A stretch of DNA of 64,000 bases. Origin: Heliocidaris tuberculata (lineage: Eukaryota > Echinodermata > Echinoidea > Camarodonta > Echinometridae). How positions within the stretch are numbered: position 1 is the first letter of the stretch; the number at the start of each line of letters is the position of its first letter. The stretch lies in assembly GCA_025618425.1 (NCBI GenBank), contig CM046844.1, forward strand, positions 867,253 to 931,252, written 5' to 3'. Under the pieces are notes generated by a model. That model saw nothing but the letters and a program-made list of their open reading frames with translations. It searched no databases and was not told the DNA's origin. Positions 47,158-62,224 of the stretch are shown one piece after another. Made by a program: the position numbers and the translations under genes.

Positions 47158-50100
47158 TCCCCTTTCTCAAATACACACACTCACTACTCACACTTGCTCT
47201 ATCTTTTATTTTTTATTTTTTAAATCTCTCTCCCTCGTTCTCTCTTTATTCCACGCTCACGTCTTTCTCCCCCCCCCCCCCTCTCATCTCTTCTATTCCA
47301 CTTAACATAACTATCATTTCTCCACTTATTATCTTTCTGTCTCCAATTATATACTCATATGTCTTTAATCTACTCCTCGTATTTTTATGAATTTCCTTTC
47401 TTTTCCTCTCGTTCCCTTTCTCGTCGCCCTTTCCTTTTCACTCTTACTGAAGTCCTCTAGTTCATCTAGTTCTTTAATACCTGCCGTCGCTACGACTTCA
47501 AACCCGATGAATGCATAGAAGCAGACAGCTGCCCCTGCAAACACCCCTCCTATCCCATAGGGGAAGAACCCCCCGGTGCCAAACTCGGAACACATCTCGG
47601 GGCCACCCGTTACAGCTGATGACGATGATGAGCTATTCATCCATGTCGATGCCGGTTGTTGATCGCAGGGAACCTGTTTTTTTTTTAAATAGCACAAAAG
47701 ATTTTATTTAGATCACGGAAGCACCTTTTCCGAAAGACGTCTTAAAATGAATTGACCTTATTTGTTATTGCTTTGAGTTTGATTATAGATTTACCCTTAT
47801 TGTCGACAGTCAGTACTTTTGGTGGAGAGTACATACTCAAAAAAGAAAGAAAAATTTTGTGCAGTTTAAGTCGACAATTTGCGTGTATTTTGAAGGGGAA
47901 AAAATCAACTCGACTTTTATTTCGGTCTTGCTTTTGATTTCGGGCCGGTGCATTTAATCACGTCAAACTTTTAACCAGTAAGAACCTTGTCTTTCGGATT
48001 TTAAATAGATGCGCTTTAATTGTAATTCTATGATACGGGAGGTGCATATAGTAAAAAGGAGAAAGAATGATATATAATTCCCGTTACTCATGAAGGGTCA
48101 TTTTTTTTGACGAAGGACTCCGTTAGTCCTTATAAAGAGTAAAATCGTACAAAAAGTGCTTGTAAAGCCCACCACACACACTATACGATCGGTCTGGATT
48201 CGATTTCGGAAGAATTTAGCATTATTTTAAACATTTAAACATGTAAAATATTTTAAAGTGAGGTTCTGAATAGTCATATAGATAATAAAATCGAACATGC
48301 AGCCTATTGCGAGCTATATATTCGGAGGAAAGGCCAAGTCGGCTCCGAATCGTAGTGACGTCACAGGTACAGTCCAACGATTGTCTACGATTTGAAACTG
48401 ATTTGGCCCTTATTCCTGGCGTAAGGGTGACAGCGTATACCAAAATCTTATATGTAATATTCATATTATTGTTCAGAACCTGCATCAAGTAGATTTTTAT
48501 TTGTTTAAATGCCCAAATTTAATGCTATTGCGATTTATTTCCAAAATCGGATAGCAGTCGATCGGATATTGTGCGGTGGGCTTTAAAGGAAACCAAAACC
48601 CAAGGAGAGAATCAATGTTATTGGAAAGTGAGAATTCAGAGAAGCACTTTACAAAAAGTTTCATTAAAATTGATTAAAAAATGAGAGAGTTATGGAAGTT
48701 TGAAAAGTCTCGTTTTACTTTCTATGGGGATCCTCAAATTGGCAAAATTGCTTCAAAATGGCTGATTTTGTGAACAACTCTCCATTTGTTTTGTACACAG
48801 ATTTTCAGATTTTCCCCATTATCTCTCAGGGTGCTCCTTGTCTCCTCCTGAACTCGACATATGTGGTGTAAAATACATTTTCCCATTATATATGTTGAGC
48901 TCAGAAGGAGATTAACTGCACCTTGAAAGATAATGGGGAAAATCTGAAAATCTGTGTACAAAACAAATGGAGAGTTGTTCACAAAATCAGCCATTTTGAA
49001 GCAATTTTGCCAATTTGAGGATCCCCATAGAAAGTAAAACGAGACTTTTCAAACTTCCATAACTCTCTCATTTTTTAATCAATTTTAATGAAACTTTTTG
49101 TAAAGTGCTTCTCTGAATTCTCACTTTCCAATAACATTGATTCTCTCCTTGGGTTTTGGTTTCCTTTAAATAAACGGTACTCACAATGCACTGAATTACA
49201 GGGACATGGGCCCACTGCCTTCTGGACAATACAAGCTTACATGTCTAACTGTTTTCAACATCACTTAGGTCACTATTTGTGCATCATATACTTTACTTAT
49301 TGATATTTAATTATGTACCCATATCTATGGAAAAACTTAATTGTTATATTATTGTTGTTATTGTATTTATTTTATGTTTTTTTGATTTGATTTGATTTGA
49401 ATTTATTTTTTCCACTTCTGTTTTTTTTCCAACAAGTTGAAATACAATATACATAACAATCATAAATGAATATCAATGATGTACAAAGTAAGAAAGATAA
49501 TACAAAAATGACATAATTACAATGTTTGTAAAGAATATAACACGAAAGTAAAACATAATAATTATACAAACTAGATCATAAGTACAGTACAAAGATTAAA
49601 TGAGATATTCACAAAGATTGTGGAGGAACTTATAGTAAAACAAAAGTGGTGGAACCTAAATTAAAAGCGAAGCTTGTATTACTTAGGTCCCAAAAGAATA
49701 CGATTATGCATTTATACTAGCAAATTTATTTTTCACACAAAATATGGGATTAGCCCAGCACTGGTTGACAACGTATACAAAAAATAAGGAAGGTACAGGA
49801 CAACACACACACACACACACACAATGAAATGCAAAAAGAAGCAGAAAAGAGAGAGAGAGGGAGAGAGAGAGAGGGAGAGAGAGAGAGGGGAGAGAAAGAA
49901 AGAAGGAGGGAGAAGGGGAGGGAGCAGGCCAATCAATATAAGGAACTTTTATAGTTATTAATCAACATTTTCTTCATTTTTTGTTTAAAACTGAAAAGAC
50001 TTTGTGGCAGTTTTAAACTATCATCCAATGAATTCCAGAGCTTGGTGCCAGCAAAGGTAAATATTTTTTTGGCAAATAATGTTCGGGTAAGAGGTGTATG

Positions 50101-53100
50101 GAAGAAATTTGATTGTTTTGTTGGATATTTGTGAATGGCGCTATTTCTAGTAAACAAATTTGTAAATATATTTGGCAATTCGTGATTATTGTATTTATGC
50201 ATGAATTGTGCAAGATGAAAAAGATATACGTCATGAATTTTCAATATTTTGTTGTCATAGAACATTGGATTGGCATGAGTAAGGAAACTTTTATTAAATA
50301 TGATACGGAGCGTTTTCTTCTGTAGTAGATAAAGTCTCTCAAGCTGAACTTTCGAAGCGTTGCCCCAAGCTAGAATACCATACGTAAGATGTGGTAGGAT
50401 TAGTGTAGAATAGAGCATGAGGAGGGTGGAAGGTGGGAATACATGTTTTAATTTATTTATAGTTCCAACATTACGGGAAATTGTTTTACACACTTCGTTT
50501 ATATGAAATTTCCAAGATAATTTTTCGTCAATTATTATACCTAAAAATTTAGTAGAGCTGACTTTCTCAAGAGTGGTATTATCAATTGTCAAATCACCAG
50601 GAAGATTATGAAGAGTGTTGCTAAATAACATAAACTTTGTTTTTTGTAGATTAATTGACAATTTGTTAGATTTGATCCATTGAGAAACATTTTCCAATTC
50701 GCAGTTTGCAGCTCTGAGAAGTTTATGTGGATCGGGATCTGACAAGAAGATGTTCGAGTCGTCTGCAAATAAAATGAAGGAGAATAAGTGAGAGCAATGC
50801 TGAATGTCATTGATATAAAGTAAGAAAAGCAAAGGTCCAAGTAAACTGCCTTGTGGAACTCCACAGTTAATACTTTGCATTGATGACCTTTCGCCATTCA
50901 AAATAACAAATTGTTTTCTATCTAAAAGGTAGTCTTGAAACCACTCCAAGGCCTTACCTCTTATCCCATAGTGAGATAATTTTTTTGATAATATTTTATG
51001 GTCAATTGTATCAAAGGCCTTGGAGAAGTCTAAGAAAATACCAATTGTATGGAAGTGGTTGTCTATTGCAGTTGCTACTTTATGAATAAACGTCAGAGTA
51101 GCGTGTATAGTACTATGCTTCTCACGGAAACCAAATTGATTATCAGAAAAGATATTATTATTGCGGACAAATCTTATGGTTCGAGAATACACAATTTTTT
51201 CTAAAACTTTTGAAAAAGAGGTCAGGAGTGATATCGGCCTATAATTACCCAATTTTGTTTGGTCGCCTTTCTTATATATGGGGACAACCTTCGCTATCTT
51301 CATATTTTTCGGTACAATTCCAGATGTGAGTGAAAGGTTAAATATGTGAACAAGAGGTTGCGCTATTTGTGGAATGATATTTTTCAACAATATATTGTCA
51401 ATTTCGTCAAATCCCGAACTCTTTTTGCTAGGTAATTTATTTACAATTTCAAATACCTCTTTTGTATTGGTTGGAAATAGAAATAACGAATTAGGGACGG
51501 GATTTTTCAAAAATCTCGTAAAAGGTATGTCAGTTGCAGGGATCTTTTCTGCTAAATCTGAACCAATGTTGGAAAAGTATTTATTAAAAACATCACATAT
51601 CTCGTTGTAACTGGTTATTTCCCTATTCATGTGGCAAATCTTATTAATGGTTTGATTATTCTTTTTCTGTTTATTAAGGACATTGTTAATTACTTTCCAA
51701 GTCATTTGGATGTTGTTTCTAAAAAGATCCAGCTGATTGCGATAATAAGATTTTTTGGCATTTCGTATCAGATTAGTCAAAACATTTTTGTAAGATGTAT
51801 ACTTATTACGAGTTTTGTCACATGGGTTAGACTTATATTTATAAAAAAGATTGTTTTTCCTATTAATTGATCGTAAGAGAGATTTTGTGATCCAGGGTAA
51901 TTTGGGGTTCTTCTTATATTTAGGCTTGTTTTTAGACAAAGGAATTGTTTTATCAAGATGTTTATGAAGGATATTCATGAAATTATCGAATGATTCGTCA
52001 ACATTTTTTGAGCTTAAAACATTGGTCCAATTTTCCTTATTTAACGATAATGCTAGTTTGTTCATATTATTTTCTGTAGTGTGTCGTCTTAGAGAGGGGG
52101 CATATCTAGAATCAAATGATTTGTCAACATTTTTCAATGATGAGAAATGTCCAAATATGGGGAAATGGTCTGAAATATCGGAGATAATAATACCAGCTTT
52201 TGGTGACGGGTTAATATTAGAGAAAATATTGTCAATGAGTGTGGCGGAAGTGTCTGTCAATCGGGTAGGCCTGGAGATAAGTGGCAAGAAAGAAGCTGCT
52301 AAAAGATTATCAAGGAATCGGTGCGAAGAAGAGTGACCGTCAGGCATGTTTAACAAATTGATATTAAAATCGCCCATGATAAAACAATTTTTATTGCTCA
52401 ATCGAGGATCGTGAATAATATCTTGTAATGAGAGGAAAAATGAATCTAGATTTGAATTGGGAGGTCTATAAATTATGCCAACAACAATATCTTTGGTTCC
52501 ATTATTTTTTATATGAATAAAAAGTGATTCAACGCACTCTGTTAAAAGAGACAGGTCAGGAATAACAGAATACTCGTGTTTGTTGGATATAAAACAAGCA
52601 ACTCCACCCCCATGTCTGTTTATCCTGTGATTGGATTCGAATTTATAATGTGGCAACGAGAATAAATTTTGATCTTGGTAATCGGTAATCCATGTTTCGG
52701 TTATTCCAATGATTGAGAGTGGAATAGCAGAGTTATCAAGCAAAATTTTCAGTGACTCAAAGTTTCTGTTCATACTTCTTATATTACAGTGGAGTAAAGA
52801 GAATTCGTCTTTAAAATTTTCGGATGAGTAAGAATGGAACTGGTTTACAGTAAAGTATTTGGATGGGGTGTGATTAGGAGTTAAGTCAGAATCTGAATCA
52901 AGATTGAGTTCTTGGGTTTTCTCGTTGAGTTCCGTTATTATAGAGTCCTCATAGGAGCGTGATCCACCTACATGTCGGGGAGGAGAATGAGGAGTGTAAT
53001 TAAAAAAACAGTTCTGGAATTCATCTTCATCAAGCGAGCTGAAAAGCAATTCAGACTGAGCCATACAGAAACATAACAATGATCCAATACGCTAAGAGAG

Positions 53101-55820
53101 ACCTGCTCAAGGAGATAAAGAAGTAAAGTGAAGGACGGAGACAGATAAACAACAAACACGAAAACACAAGATAAACAGTAGAAGAAGGATAAAGCACACA
53201 AAGATTGAGTATAAGATAGAAATCAATATAATGATGATTAGAAGGGTAGTGCTGGGCTTGACATAGCGTTCTACGGGAGGGAGGCAATTCCATTTCAGTT
53301 TAAATATCTCCGGGTCCTGGATTCAATTAAAAAAGAAAATAACCTTAAGATTAAGGAAAAAATAGAATAGCTGTTTCACGATAGGTAAGAATTTGGAAAT
53401 CGACAAAAAGTCATGACCAGTTGAGAAGGAAACTGTCCAGGTCATAATGATATGACACTGTATGAATAAAAAGTTTGACCAAACTGCCATAAATGACCTG
53501 AAAAGACCATCAAAGAAATCGATTAGCGCAGAGGCAATAACTAGGCATTATAAATACATTACGACTATTGTAAGACATCATTGGTAAGTTTGGAGAATGG
53601 CTTAGAATACATGAAGAGCATCTACTTCAACATGCAGAATACCAGAAGTGCTTGTACGGTCAAGTCATACAAATCTTGAAGACAGGTGATTCATAAACAA
53701 AACATTCGTGCTCGCGTTTACGTTATTTTAAAGAAAGAGAATAACAAAGATATTAGAATACTAAGCAAGAGCTAGTGGTACTTTGAGGTAGTTTAGGAAC
53801 ATTTGGCCAGAAATGCAGGTGCATTCCTTGTTATGCAATACTATTATTATCAGATACAAAAGATAAGTGAACGAGAATCCAGCTTGTGTAAATATAATGC
53901 AAATGAGAAGAGCACCGTATACAACCTATTAACTGGTATGCACAGCAGGATAAAATAGGACCTTGCACAAAGACTTTGATAAAGACCACAGAACCAGAAA
54001 AAGTTGTGTTTGTACATAATAGATAATAATTTGACAGTTATTCTTGAGTAGATATACAAGTAGTGAAAAATAAGTAAACGAGTAGGATGACAATTGTGCC
54101 AGACCAAAAATCAATTTTAAAAAAATGACAGACTAAACAAGTGAGCGAAAATCAAGCTTATGTAAACATAATGCATATAAGATGAGCATCGTAATATATA
54201 CTGTTAACTGATTTGCACAGCAGGAAAGAATAGAACCTTGCACAAAGACTTTGATAAAGACCCGTTTGGGATTTGACTACATGTATACAAACTCAATTCA
54301 TTTGTACAATTCAAGAGTTTCTAGACTGTTGGTGTAACGTTTGTTTTTCCTAATGATGCATCAAAAGTGTAAAATAAAAAGTTCGATTAAATGTACAAGC
54401 AGTTTGAACACGTAGGGGCTAGGTAAGAGCAAGAGACAAATGAGGTACCCACAATCGAGTTTTGCAAGTGTTAATGTAGCTTTCTACATAATTAGAAAAT
54501 AACAGCACCAGAAAACATTTTTTATTTGTACATGATAAACAATAATTGGACAGTTATTGTTGCATACAAGTACAAGTAGTAAAAGAGACCAAACGAGTAG
54601 AATGACAATATAGACCAAAAAAATTAATTTGGAGTTAGCGTCTTTATAGGGATGAAGCTATTCCAAAAGAAATCTTTAAGTCTTATTGAATACACAATGA
54701 AATATTGACAAGAAGTTAAAAGAAAGTAAGGTAGTAAGAGAAGGCTATTGACCTATCCCAGAGATGGCAATAAACCTGCCCTTAATTCGGACAGGTGTTA
54801 CAAGAAAAAAATGACTATTCAACACTTTTCACAAATTATTTTTCTGGTTTACTTTGTTCATTTGTGAAAGAACACAAGAAAATGAAAAAGCAGCAATTCG
54901 CTTCTTTATAAAAGATCTCATAAACACTATACCTGAAGTGATCGTACTACATCACACAATTTAGATTCAGAGAACTTTCCTCTTCTGATTTTCTTTCTTA
55001 TAGATGTCCCTCTTGTAGTCCGTTCACTAGAAGGACTAGTTTATTTACAAGGACAGAAAAAGTGCTCTTTAAGATTCTTCAGGTTGGATCAGTAAGAACA
55101 AACAACAGATAAATGTAATGTTGTCCAGATAACTCATTATGAATTATGAGTTTATACCATTACTAGTGTAAACAACAGGGAGCTTGAGATTCATATGGAA
55201 AATCATGCGAGTTGAAAAAGGTGTACATGTATAAGATGACAGCAACTGTTGACAAATTATCATTCTCCAGAAGACTATTCAAATTTGGAGACATGTGATA
55301 ATATAAACTTGGAGACATATGATAATACACAAAGGGTTACACCGGTCGTGGTTAATCAACATTTTAAAAGTTCTTTTACTGGTTCTCCAATCGAAGAGAT
55401 GAGTATACAAGTGAAACAAAATCGGTGGGCACTTTATTATTATTGTTTCAATTCTTTATTCTCTCTTTTTGCATAAATATCATGCAAGCATAGATAAAAG
55501 TGATTATATTACCATCTCTAGTTTTCCCTGTACAAAATCAACTTTAAACTCATATATTTTTTTTTTTTTTTTTTTACTTCTTATTATCCTTTTTCCATAG
55601 TATATCTCTCTAATGGACTATACTCTAGTTAAGAGGAAAAAAGAACAATCTTTTAAGATTCCTCAGGTTGAAAGAGGTAGTATAGAAAACCACTCAAATA
55701 AATAGATAAATGCAATATAGTCAAGGTAATACATTACAACATGCATGCTTGCCTACATACCACTAACAGAGCAAGAGAGCTTGCAGATATATAATGGTTC
55801 AATATTTGACTTGGGAGAGG

Positions 55821-55861
<41 letters not shown>

Positions 55862-58800
55862 AGCAGTTATGTTTTCACCACTTTTTCCTTCCTGTTAGTT
55901 ACTTATTTTTTCCAGTTTTGATCTTTCCTTTTCTCCTTTTCACTCTCTCTAACTTCCTTTGTTTCTCTTTTGTCACCTGCAATTTGGTTACTGTTCCTCT
56001 CGTTTCGATTCAAAGAAAGAAGAAGAAGAAAAAAAAAAAGAAAAAAAAGAAAAAAGAATCTCTATAGAAGCATCTAGGCAGATGGAATATTATCATCTCT
56101 AGTTGCGGCCCTGTACAGGAATCAAATTTAAACTTAGATATTTTTTTCAAATTTATTATTATTATCCCTTTTTCCATTAGTATATCACTCTAATGGACTT
56201 ACTCTAGTTGGGAAAGGAGAAAGAAATAAACAGATATTTTTTTTTTTTTCCTTTTTGATTTCTTATTATTATCCTTTTTCCATTAGTATATCTCTCTAAT
56301 GGACTATACTCTAGTTAAGAGGAAAAAAGAACATTCTTTTAAGATTCCTCAGGTTGAAAGAGGTAGTATAGAAAACCATTCAAATAAATAGATAAATGCA
56401 ATATAGTCAAGGTAATACATTACAACATGCCTGCTTACATACATACCACTAACAGAGCAAGAGAGCTTGCAGATATATAATGGCTCAATATTTGACTTGG
56501 GAGAGGAGTAAAAAAATTAGCAGTTATGTTTACACCACTTTTTCCTTCCTGTTTGTTACTTATTTTCTTCCAGTTTTGATCTTTCCCTTTCTCCTCTTCT
56601 CTCTCTCTATCTTTCTTTTGTTTCTTTTGTCAGCTGCAATTTGGTTACTGATCCTCTCGTTTAATTTCAAAGAAAGAAGTAGAAGAAAAAAAAAAAAAAA
56701 AAAAAATCTCTATAGAAGCATCTGGGCAGATGGAATAATTACCATCTCTTGTTTTCCCAGTACAAGAATCAAATTTAAACTTAGATATTTTTTAATTTTA
56801 TTATTATTATCCTTTTTTCATTAGTATATCACTCTAATGGACTTACTCTAGTTTAGAAGAAAAAAAAATTAAAAAAAAGAAAAATCTTTTAAGATTCCTC
56901 ACGTTGAAAGAGGTAGTACAGGAAACTACTCAGATAAATGTTAAATGCAATATAGTCAAGGTAATACATTACAACATGCATTGCTTATGTACATACCACA
57001 AAAGAGCAAGACAGCTTGTAGATATAAAATTGTTCAATAATTTACTTGGGAAAGGAAAAAGAAATAAACAGATTTTTTTTTTTTTCCTTTTTGATTTCTT
57101 ATTATTATCCTTTTTCCATTAGTATATCCCTCTAATGGACTATACTCTAGTTAAGAGGAAAAAAGAACATTCTTTTAAGATTCCTCAGGTTGAAAGAGGT
57201 AGTATAGAAAACCATTCAAATAAATAGATAAATGCAATATAGTCAAGGTAATACATTACAACATGCCTGCTTACATACATACCACTAACAGAGCAAGAGA
57301 GCTTGCAGATATATAATGGCTCAATATTTGACTTGGGAGAGGAGTAAAAAAATTAGCAGTTATGTTTACACCACTTTTTCCTTCCTGTTAGTTACTTATT
57401 TTCTTCCAGTTTTGATCTTTCCCTTTCTCCTCTTCTCTCTCTCTATCTTTCTTTTTTCTCTTTTGTCAGCTGCAATTTGGTTACTGATCCTCTCGTTTAA
57501 ATTCAAAGAAAGAAGTAGAAAAAAAAAAAAAAAAGAATCTCTATAGAAGCATCTGGGCAGATGGAATATTACCATCTCTTGTTTTCCCAGTACAAGAATC
57601 AAATTTAAACTTAGATATTTTTTAATTTTATTATTATTATCCTTTTTTCATTAGTATATCACTCTAATGGACTTACTCTAGTTTAGAAGAAAAAAAAATT
57701 AAAAAAAAGAAAAATCTTTTAAGATTCCTCACGTTGAAAGAGGTAGTACAGGAAACTACTCAGATAAATGTTAAATGCAATATAGTCAAGGTAATACATT
57801 ACAACATGCATTGCTTATGTACATACCACAAAAGAGCAAGACAGCTTGTAGATATAAAATTGTTCAATAATTTACTTGGGAAAGGAAAAAGAAATAAACA
57901 GATTTTTTTTTTTTTTTCCTTTTTGATTTCTTATTATTATCCTTTTTCCATTAGTATATCCCTCTAATGGACTATACTCTAGTTAAGAGGAAAAAAGAAC
58001 ATTCTTTTAAGATTCCTCAGGTTGAAAGAGGTAGTATAGAAAACCATTCAAATAAATAGATAAATGCAATATAGTCAAGGTAATACATTACAACATGCCT
58101 GCTTACATACATACCACTAACAGAGCAAGAGAGCTTGCAGAAATATAATGGCTCAATATTTGACTTGGGAGAGGAGTAAAAAAATTAGCAGTTATGTTTA
58201 CACCACTTTTTCCTTCCTGTTAGTTACTTATTTTCTTCCAGTTTTGATCTTTCCTTTTCTCCCTTTCTCTCTCTCTATCTTTCTTTTTTCTCTTTTGTCA
58301 GCTGCAATTTGGTTACTGATCCTCTCGTTTAAATTCAAAGAAAGAAGTAGAAAAAAAAAAAAAAAAAAAAAGAATCTCTATAGTAGCATGTTATGTACTA
58401 CAGTACTCTCTGGAAAAAATTCGAGTGATCACTGACGTCACTCCCCAGGGGAATGAAAATAGTGTGAACATAGAGTGAAACTCTACTCTTCCTTTTAGAG
58501 AGCTCTTGATAGTCACTCGATATTCACTCCTAAACAAGTGATCACTGACGTGACTCCCGGGGGAGTGAAAACAGTGAAAATTAACTCTTTTTTTAGAGAG
58601 AGAGAGTCCTGTGTTAATAAATTATGACTGAAAACAGTTCTAAGGCTTGGGAAACAAAACACAGATGTGAAAAATGAATATATGAAGAGAGAATCATGCA
58701 CAGTAGCTCTCAATGAAGTCCATGCTGAGAGGGATTTAGGGGTTCTAGTAGACTCAAAATTGTCTTTCAAAGATCAAGTCTCCCAAGCAACCTTGAAAGC

Positions 58801-60024
58801 TAATAGAGTTTTAGGAATTGTTAGAAGGACATGTGTGAATCAGATACAATGTTGTTTTTGTTTAAGGGTCTTATTAGACCCATTTTAGAATATCGTCAGG
58901 CAGCATGGTCGCCATATAAAGTAGGTGAGCAGAGGAAACTGGAGAGTGTGCAGAGGCGGGCAACAAAAATGATTCCTGGATTTAGAAATATGTCTTATCG
59001 TGAACGCCTCATGCAACTCAAATTACCAACTCTTGCTCACAGGCGAAGGAGGGGTGATATGATTGATGTTTTCAAGTATTTGACGGGAGTGTACGACACT
59101 CAATACAATCTTTTTCAATTGGCACACAGGAGGTCCAGAGGCCACAAAATGAAACTGGACAAACAGTATTCTCGGCTTGATTTGAGGAAGCATTATTTTC
59201 TTCAGCAACAGAATTGTGGATTTGTGGAATAGTCTCCCTGAATATGTTATCTCAGCAACTTCTGTAAACTGCTTTATGAATAGACTAGATAAATACTGGT
59301 CTAAAAACCATGATCTTGTTTACGAGCCAGTATAGGCTGTATGAGTCATTATCTACCATGTCTACACACATTCTTGTCCTTTCCTACTCATAATCGACTT
59401 GGTAATTAAGACAATGGAAAATGTATAACCACATGATACGACAAGCTACGATCGATGAACAGACATTTGTCGTATATCATCGTGGGATTAAAGTAAGTAA
59501 AGTAAATCAAAGTAATACATCTGAAATCTGAATCTGAACAGTGTTGATAAGCGCATGTAATAGCGCAATCCAAATGACGTCCATGAGCAACGCGTATATA
59601 TAAGATCTATACAAGTTTTATTTGCAATATTTTCTTCTGGAACACGGTCAGGTCAGGCCTACCTGCGGGAGTTCGTCCATCGGTATAGACCAGTTTGAAG
59701 GAACGATCTTGAAGAAACCACAGATTACGATATAGGCGATGACGAGGAGGTTGAGTCCGGTAAACATGTTGTTGAAGACAGACGATGTCTTGACACCTAT
59801 CCCCATCAAAACTGACGAATAGGAAGATGAACATGATGAATGAAGAGCGGCAGGGGAAAAGTGAGTTAGGGAGGTGAAAATTTATGAATAGAAAGAGGAA
59901 AATGAAACGGTAAATGGGACACTTGAATAGCGAGATACAGTGAAATGAATGTTAGATAATTGAGGAAAATGTGTATGAAAAGAAAGTAAGGGAGATAGTA
60001 TGAAAATGTAAGGAGTAAATAGAT

Positions 60025-60066
<42 letters not shown>

Positions 60067-62185
60067 CCGATAAGAACAGAAATATTAGAAACTGACATGA
60101 TGAGCAGAGAAGATAGAGTATGATTAAATGGCAAACAATTTTCGTAAATTTAACATCAGTCATTAATAGTATGAAGAAAAAAATCAGCCATTCATACTTT
60201 AATTTTCATTGCTATATCATTACAAGTATCAAAATTTTCAAATCAGTGCGTCGATGTCGTTTCATTTTATTACGTATACCTGATAAAATCATTGCAGAAT
60301 GAATTAACAAGAAAATACCGATATTCGACTGTTCATGATCAAAATGTAGACATGTTTTTCAATGCAAACACATTGTTACACATTATCACATCATACATCA
60401 AACATTCAACTCAGAGCATCAATGTGATAGTTTTTTGAATACCTGACGAAATTATGCATAATCCGGTTCCGAGGAAATCTGGATATTCGGCTAACCATGA
60501 CGTATGCATGGCAAAGTTCGCGGATAAGAAAGTATCCATCTTGTTTCCTATCATGGCGTCGATGTAGGCGGTGGTTGCCCTGGCAACCGATGCTGCACCT
60601 GATGGAAGAGCATGAGAGAAATAATGATAGACCGACTTATAAATGCATTAATTCATGTCTTATTCATCTTTGCTTGTGACGACCCTAGAGTCTTATCCCG
60701 ACGCTTTCCAGAATTAGAAATAAACGTAGATTTATATGCTTGGGGATTCAATTTATGGGAATGCTGTAATATATTGTTATTAGAAGAGGTATCCAGCAAT
60801 TTGAATATATGAGTAAACTTATCCTAGGTTTTATGATAGCGGAGAGGAACTTTTAATTATATGAATTTGATTTAGACTTTCTACGTCTAATTATTAGGTT
60901 TTTTATGCGACTCGTTTTTCCTCTTTTATTTCGAAAGGCGCGTAGTCCTATATAGTGGTGAATATGATGTAGCAGATTTAGAGAACTGACTTTTTCTCTT
61001 TCATTTCATTCCAAAGAAAACATATTGTTGATTAAACAAAATGGTTATATCAAAATGAAATGAAAAAATAAATATGCACACGTTGTGGAAAAGCGTTGGG
61101 ATGATTTTGCGATTAACAATTTAGAATAAATTTTGAGATCTAGATCAAATTTTCATTTGTTGGAGTACTTACCTAAAATATTTTCGACGAGGACATTCCA
61201 GCCGACGAAAAAGCCGATGAACTCACCCATTGTGACGTAGGTGTATACGTAAGCAGAGCCTGCCTTGGGCACCCGGGCCCCAAGCTCACCAAAACACATC
61301 CCTAACATGCAGAATGAATAAAACACTTATCAGATTGCTTGTTCCTACAACAACAGATAACATCTATATAGACAGGTAGGTATCTACCGATGATAGATGC
61401 ATGAAACACTACATTACATGATCGATGGGCAACTCAAAAAGTGACAATAATGCTATACTTTATACTATCAGTGCTACTGCAACCAAACTAGAAAAACACG
61501 CCGGTAATGTTCACCTAGAGGAAATCACGCAATTTGGGGGTATCGAGACATCAGCAAAGTTTTTTTTTAAAAAGAATTATTCAAGATTCAAAATTATGAC
61601 ATCCCATATTGAATTATTAGCCGCAGTATGTTCATCTTTATCATATTCGTTTATCAACAGCATGCTACAAACTATGAATGTATTAGCAAGAATAAATATT
61701 ACAGCATATCATGGCAGTTAGTGATTACGTTTGGTGCGTCATGTGTTACCTTCTCATCATGCTATTACTTTTGTTCATGCACCGAATTAACGCGAACTGT
61801 GGTTATGATATACATAATTGCACAAGTCCAATGTATTTTGATCACTTGCTGTCATATTAGTTACCAAGAAATAAAACAAAAATAACCAAAATTAGCATCG
61901 CAGTTGTCATTTTCCTTGATATTTTATCTGATTTCAAACTCTGATTACTTTAGACATTCCCGGCATAGCAACAGCTACAACTACTGAAAAATAGTCACGA
62001 GGTGTTATGAATATGCAATTCTTGCATTTTTTAAAATTGTTATTTCTAAAAAATTAAAACAGAGTAAAAGCAACAATGTATAAATTCAATAACATCTTAA
62101 AACTACAAAACAGGCACCCGCATATGCACCCATACACACACACACACACACACCCGCGCGCACACACACGCACACACACGCACAC

Positions 62186-62224
<39 letters not shown>

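Larger units (their letters stand above)
47674..59662 (-). other. 12-kb transporter intron 4
   Basis: The longest intron in the window, between exons 4 and 5. It contains a MITE, a large palindrome, an intact LINE, a macrosatellite and a CR1 fragment, listed separately. The non-repetitive remainder shows no coding signal on either strand. Confidence 0.85.

Noticed and set aside
51374..52336. Plus-strand open frames inside the LINE
   Set aside because: Antisense shadows of the reverse transcriptase and endonuclease coding frame.
56480..58435. Repeated open frames beginning [12 protein letters not shown]
   Set aside because: They recur with the 832-bp satellite unit and are low-complexity, not genes.
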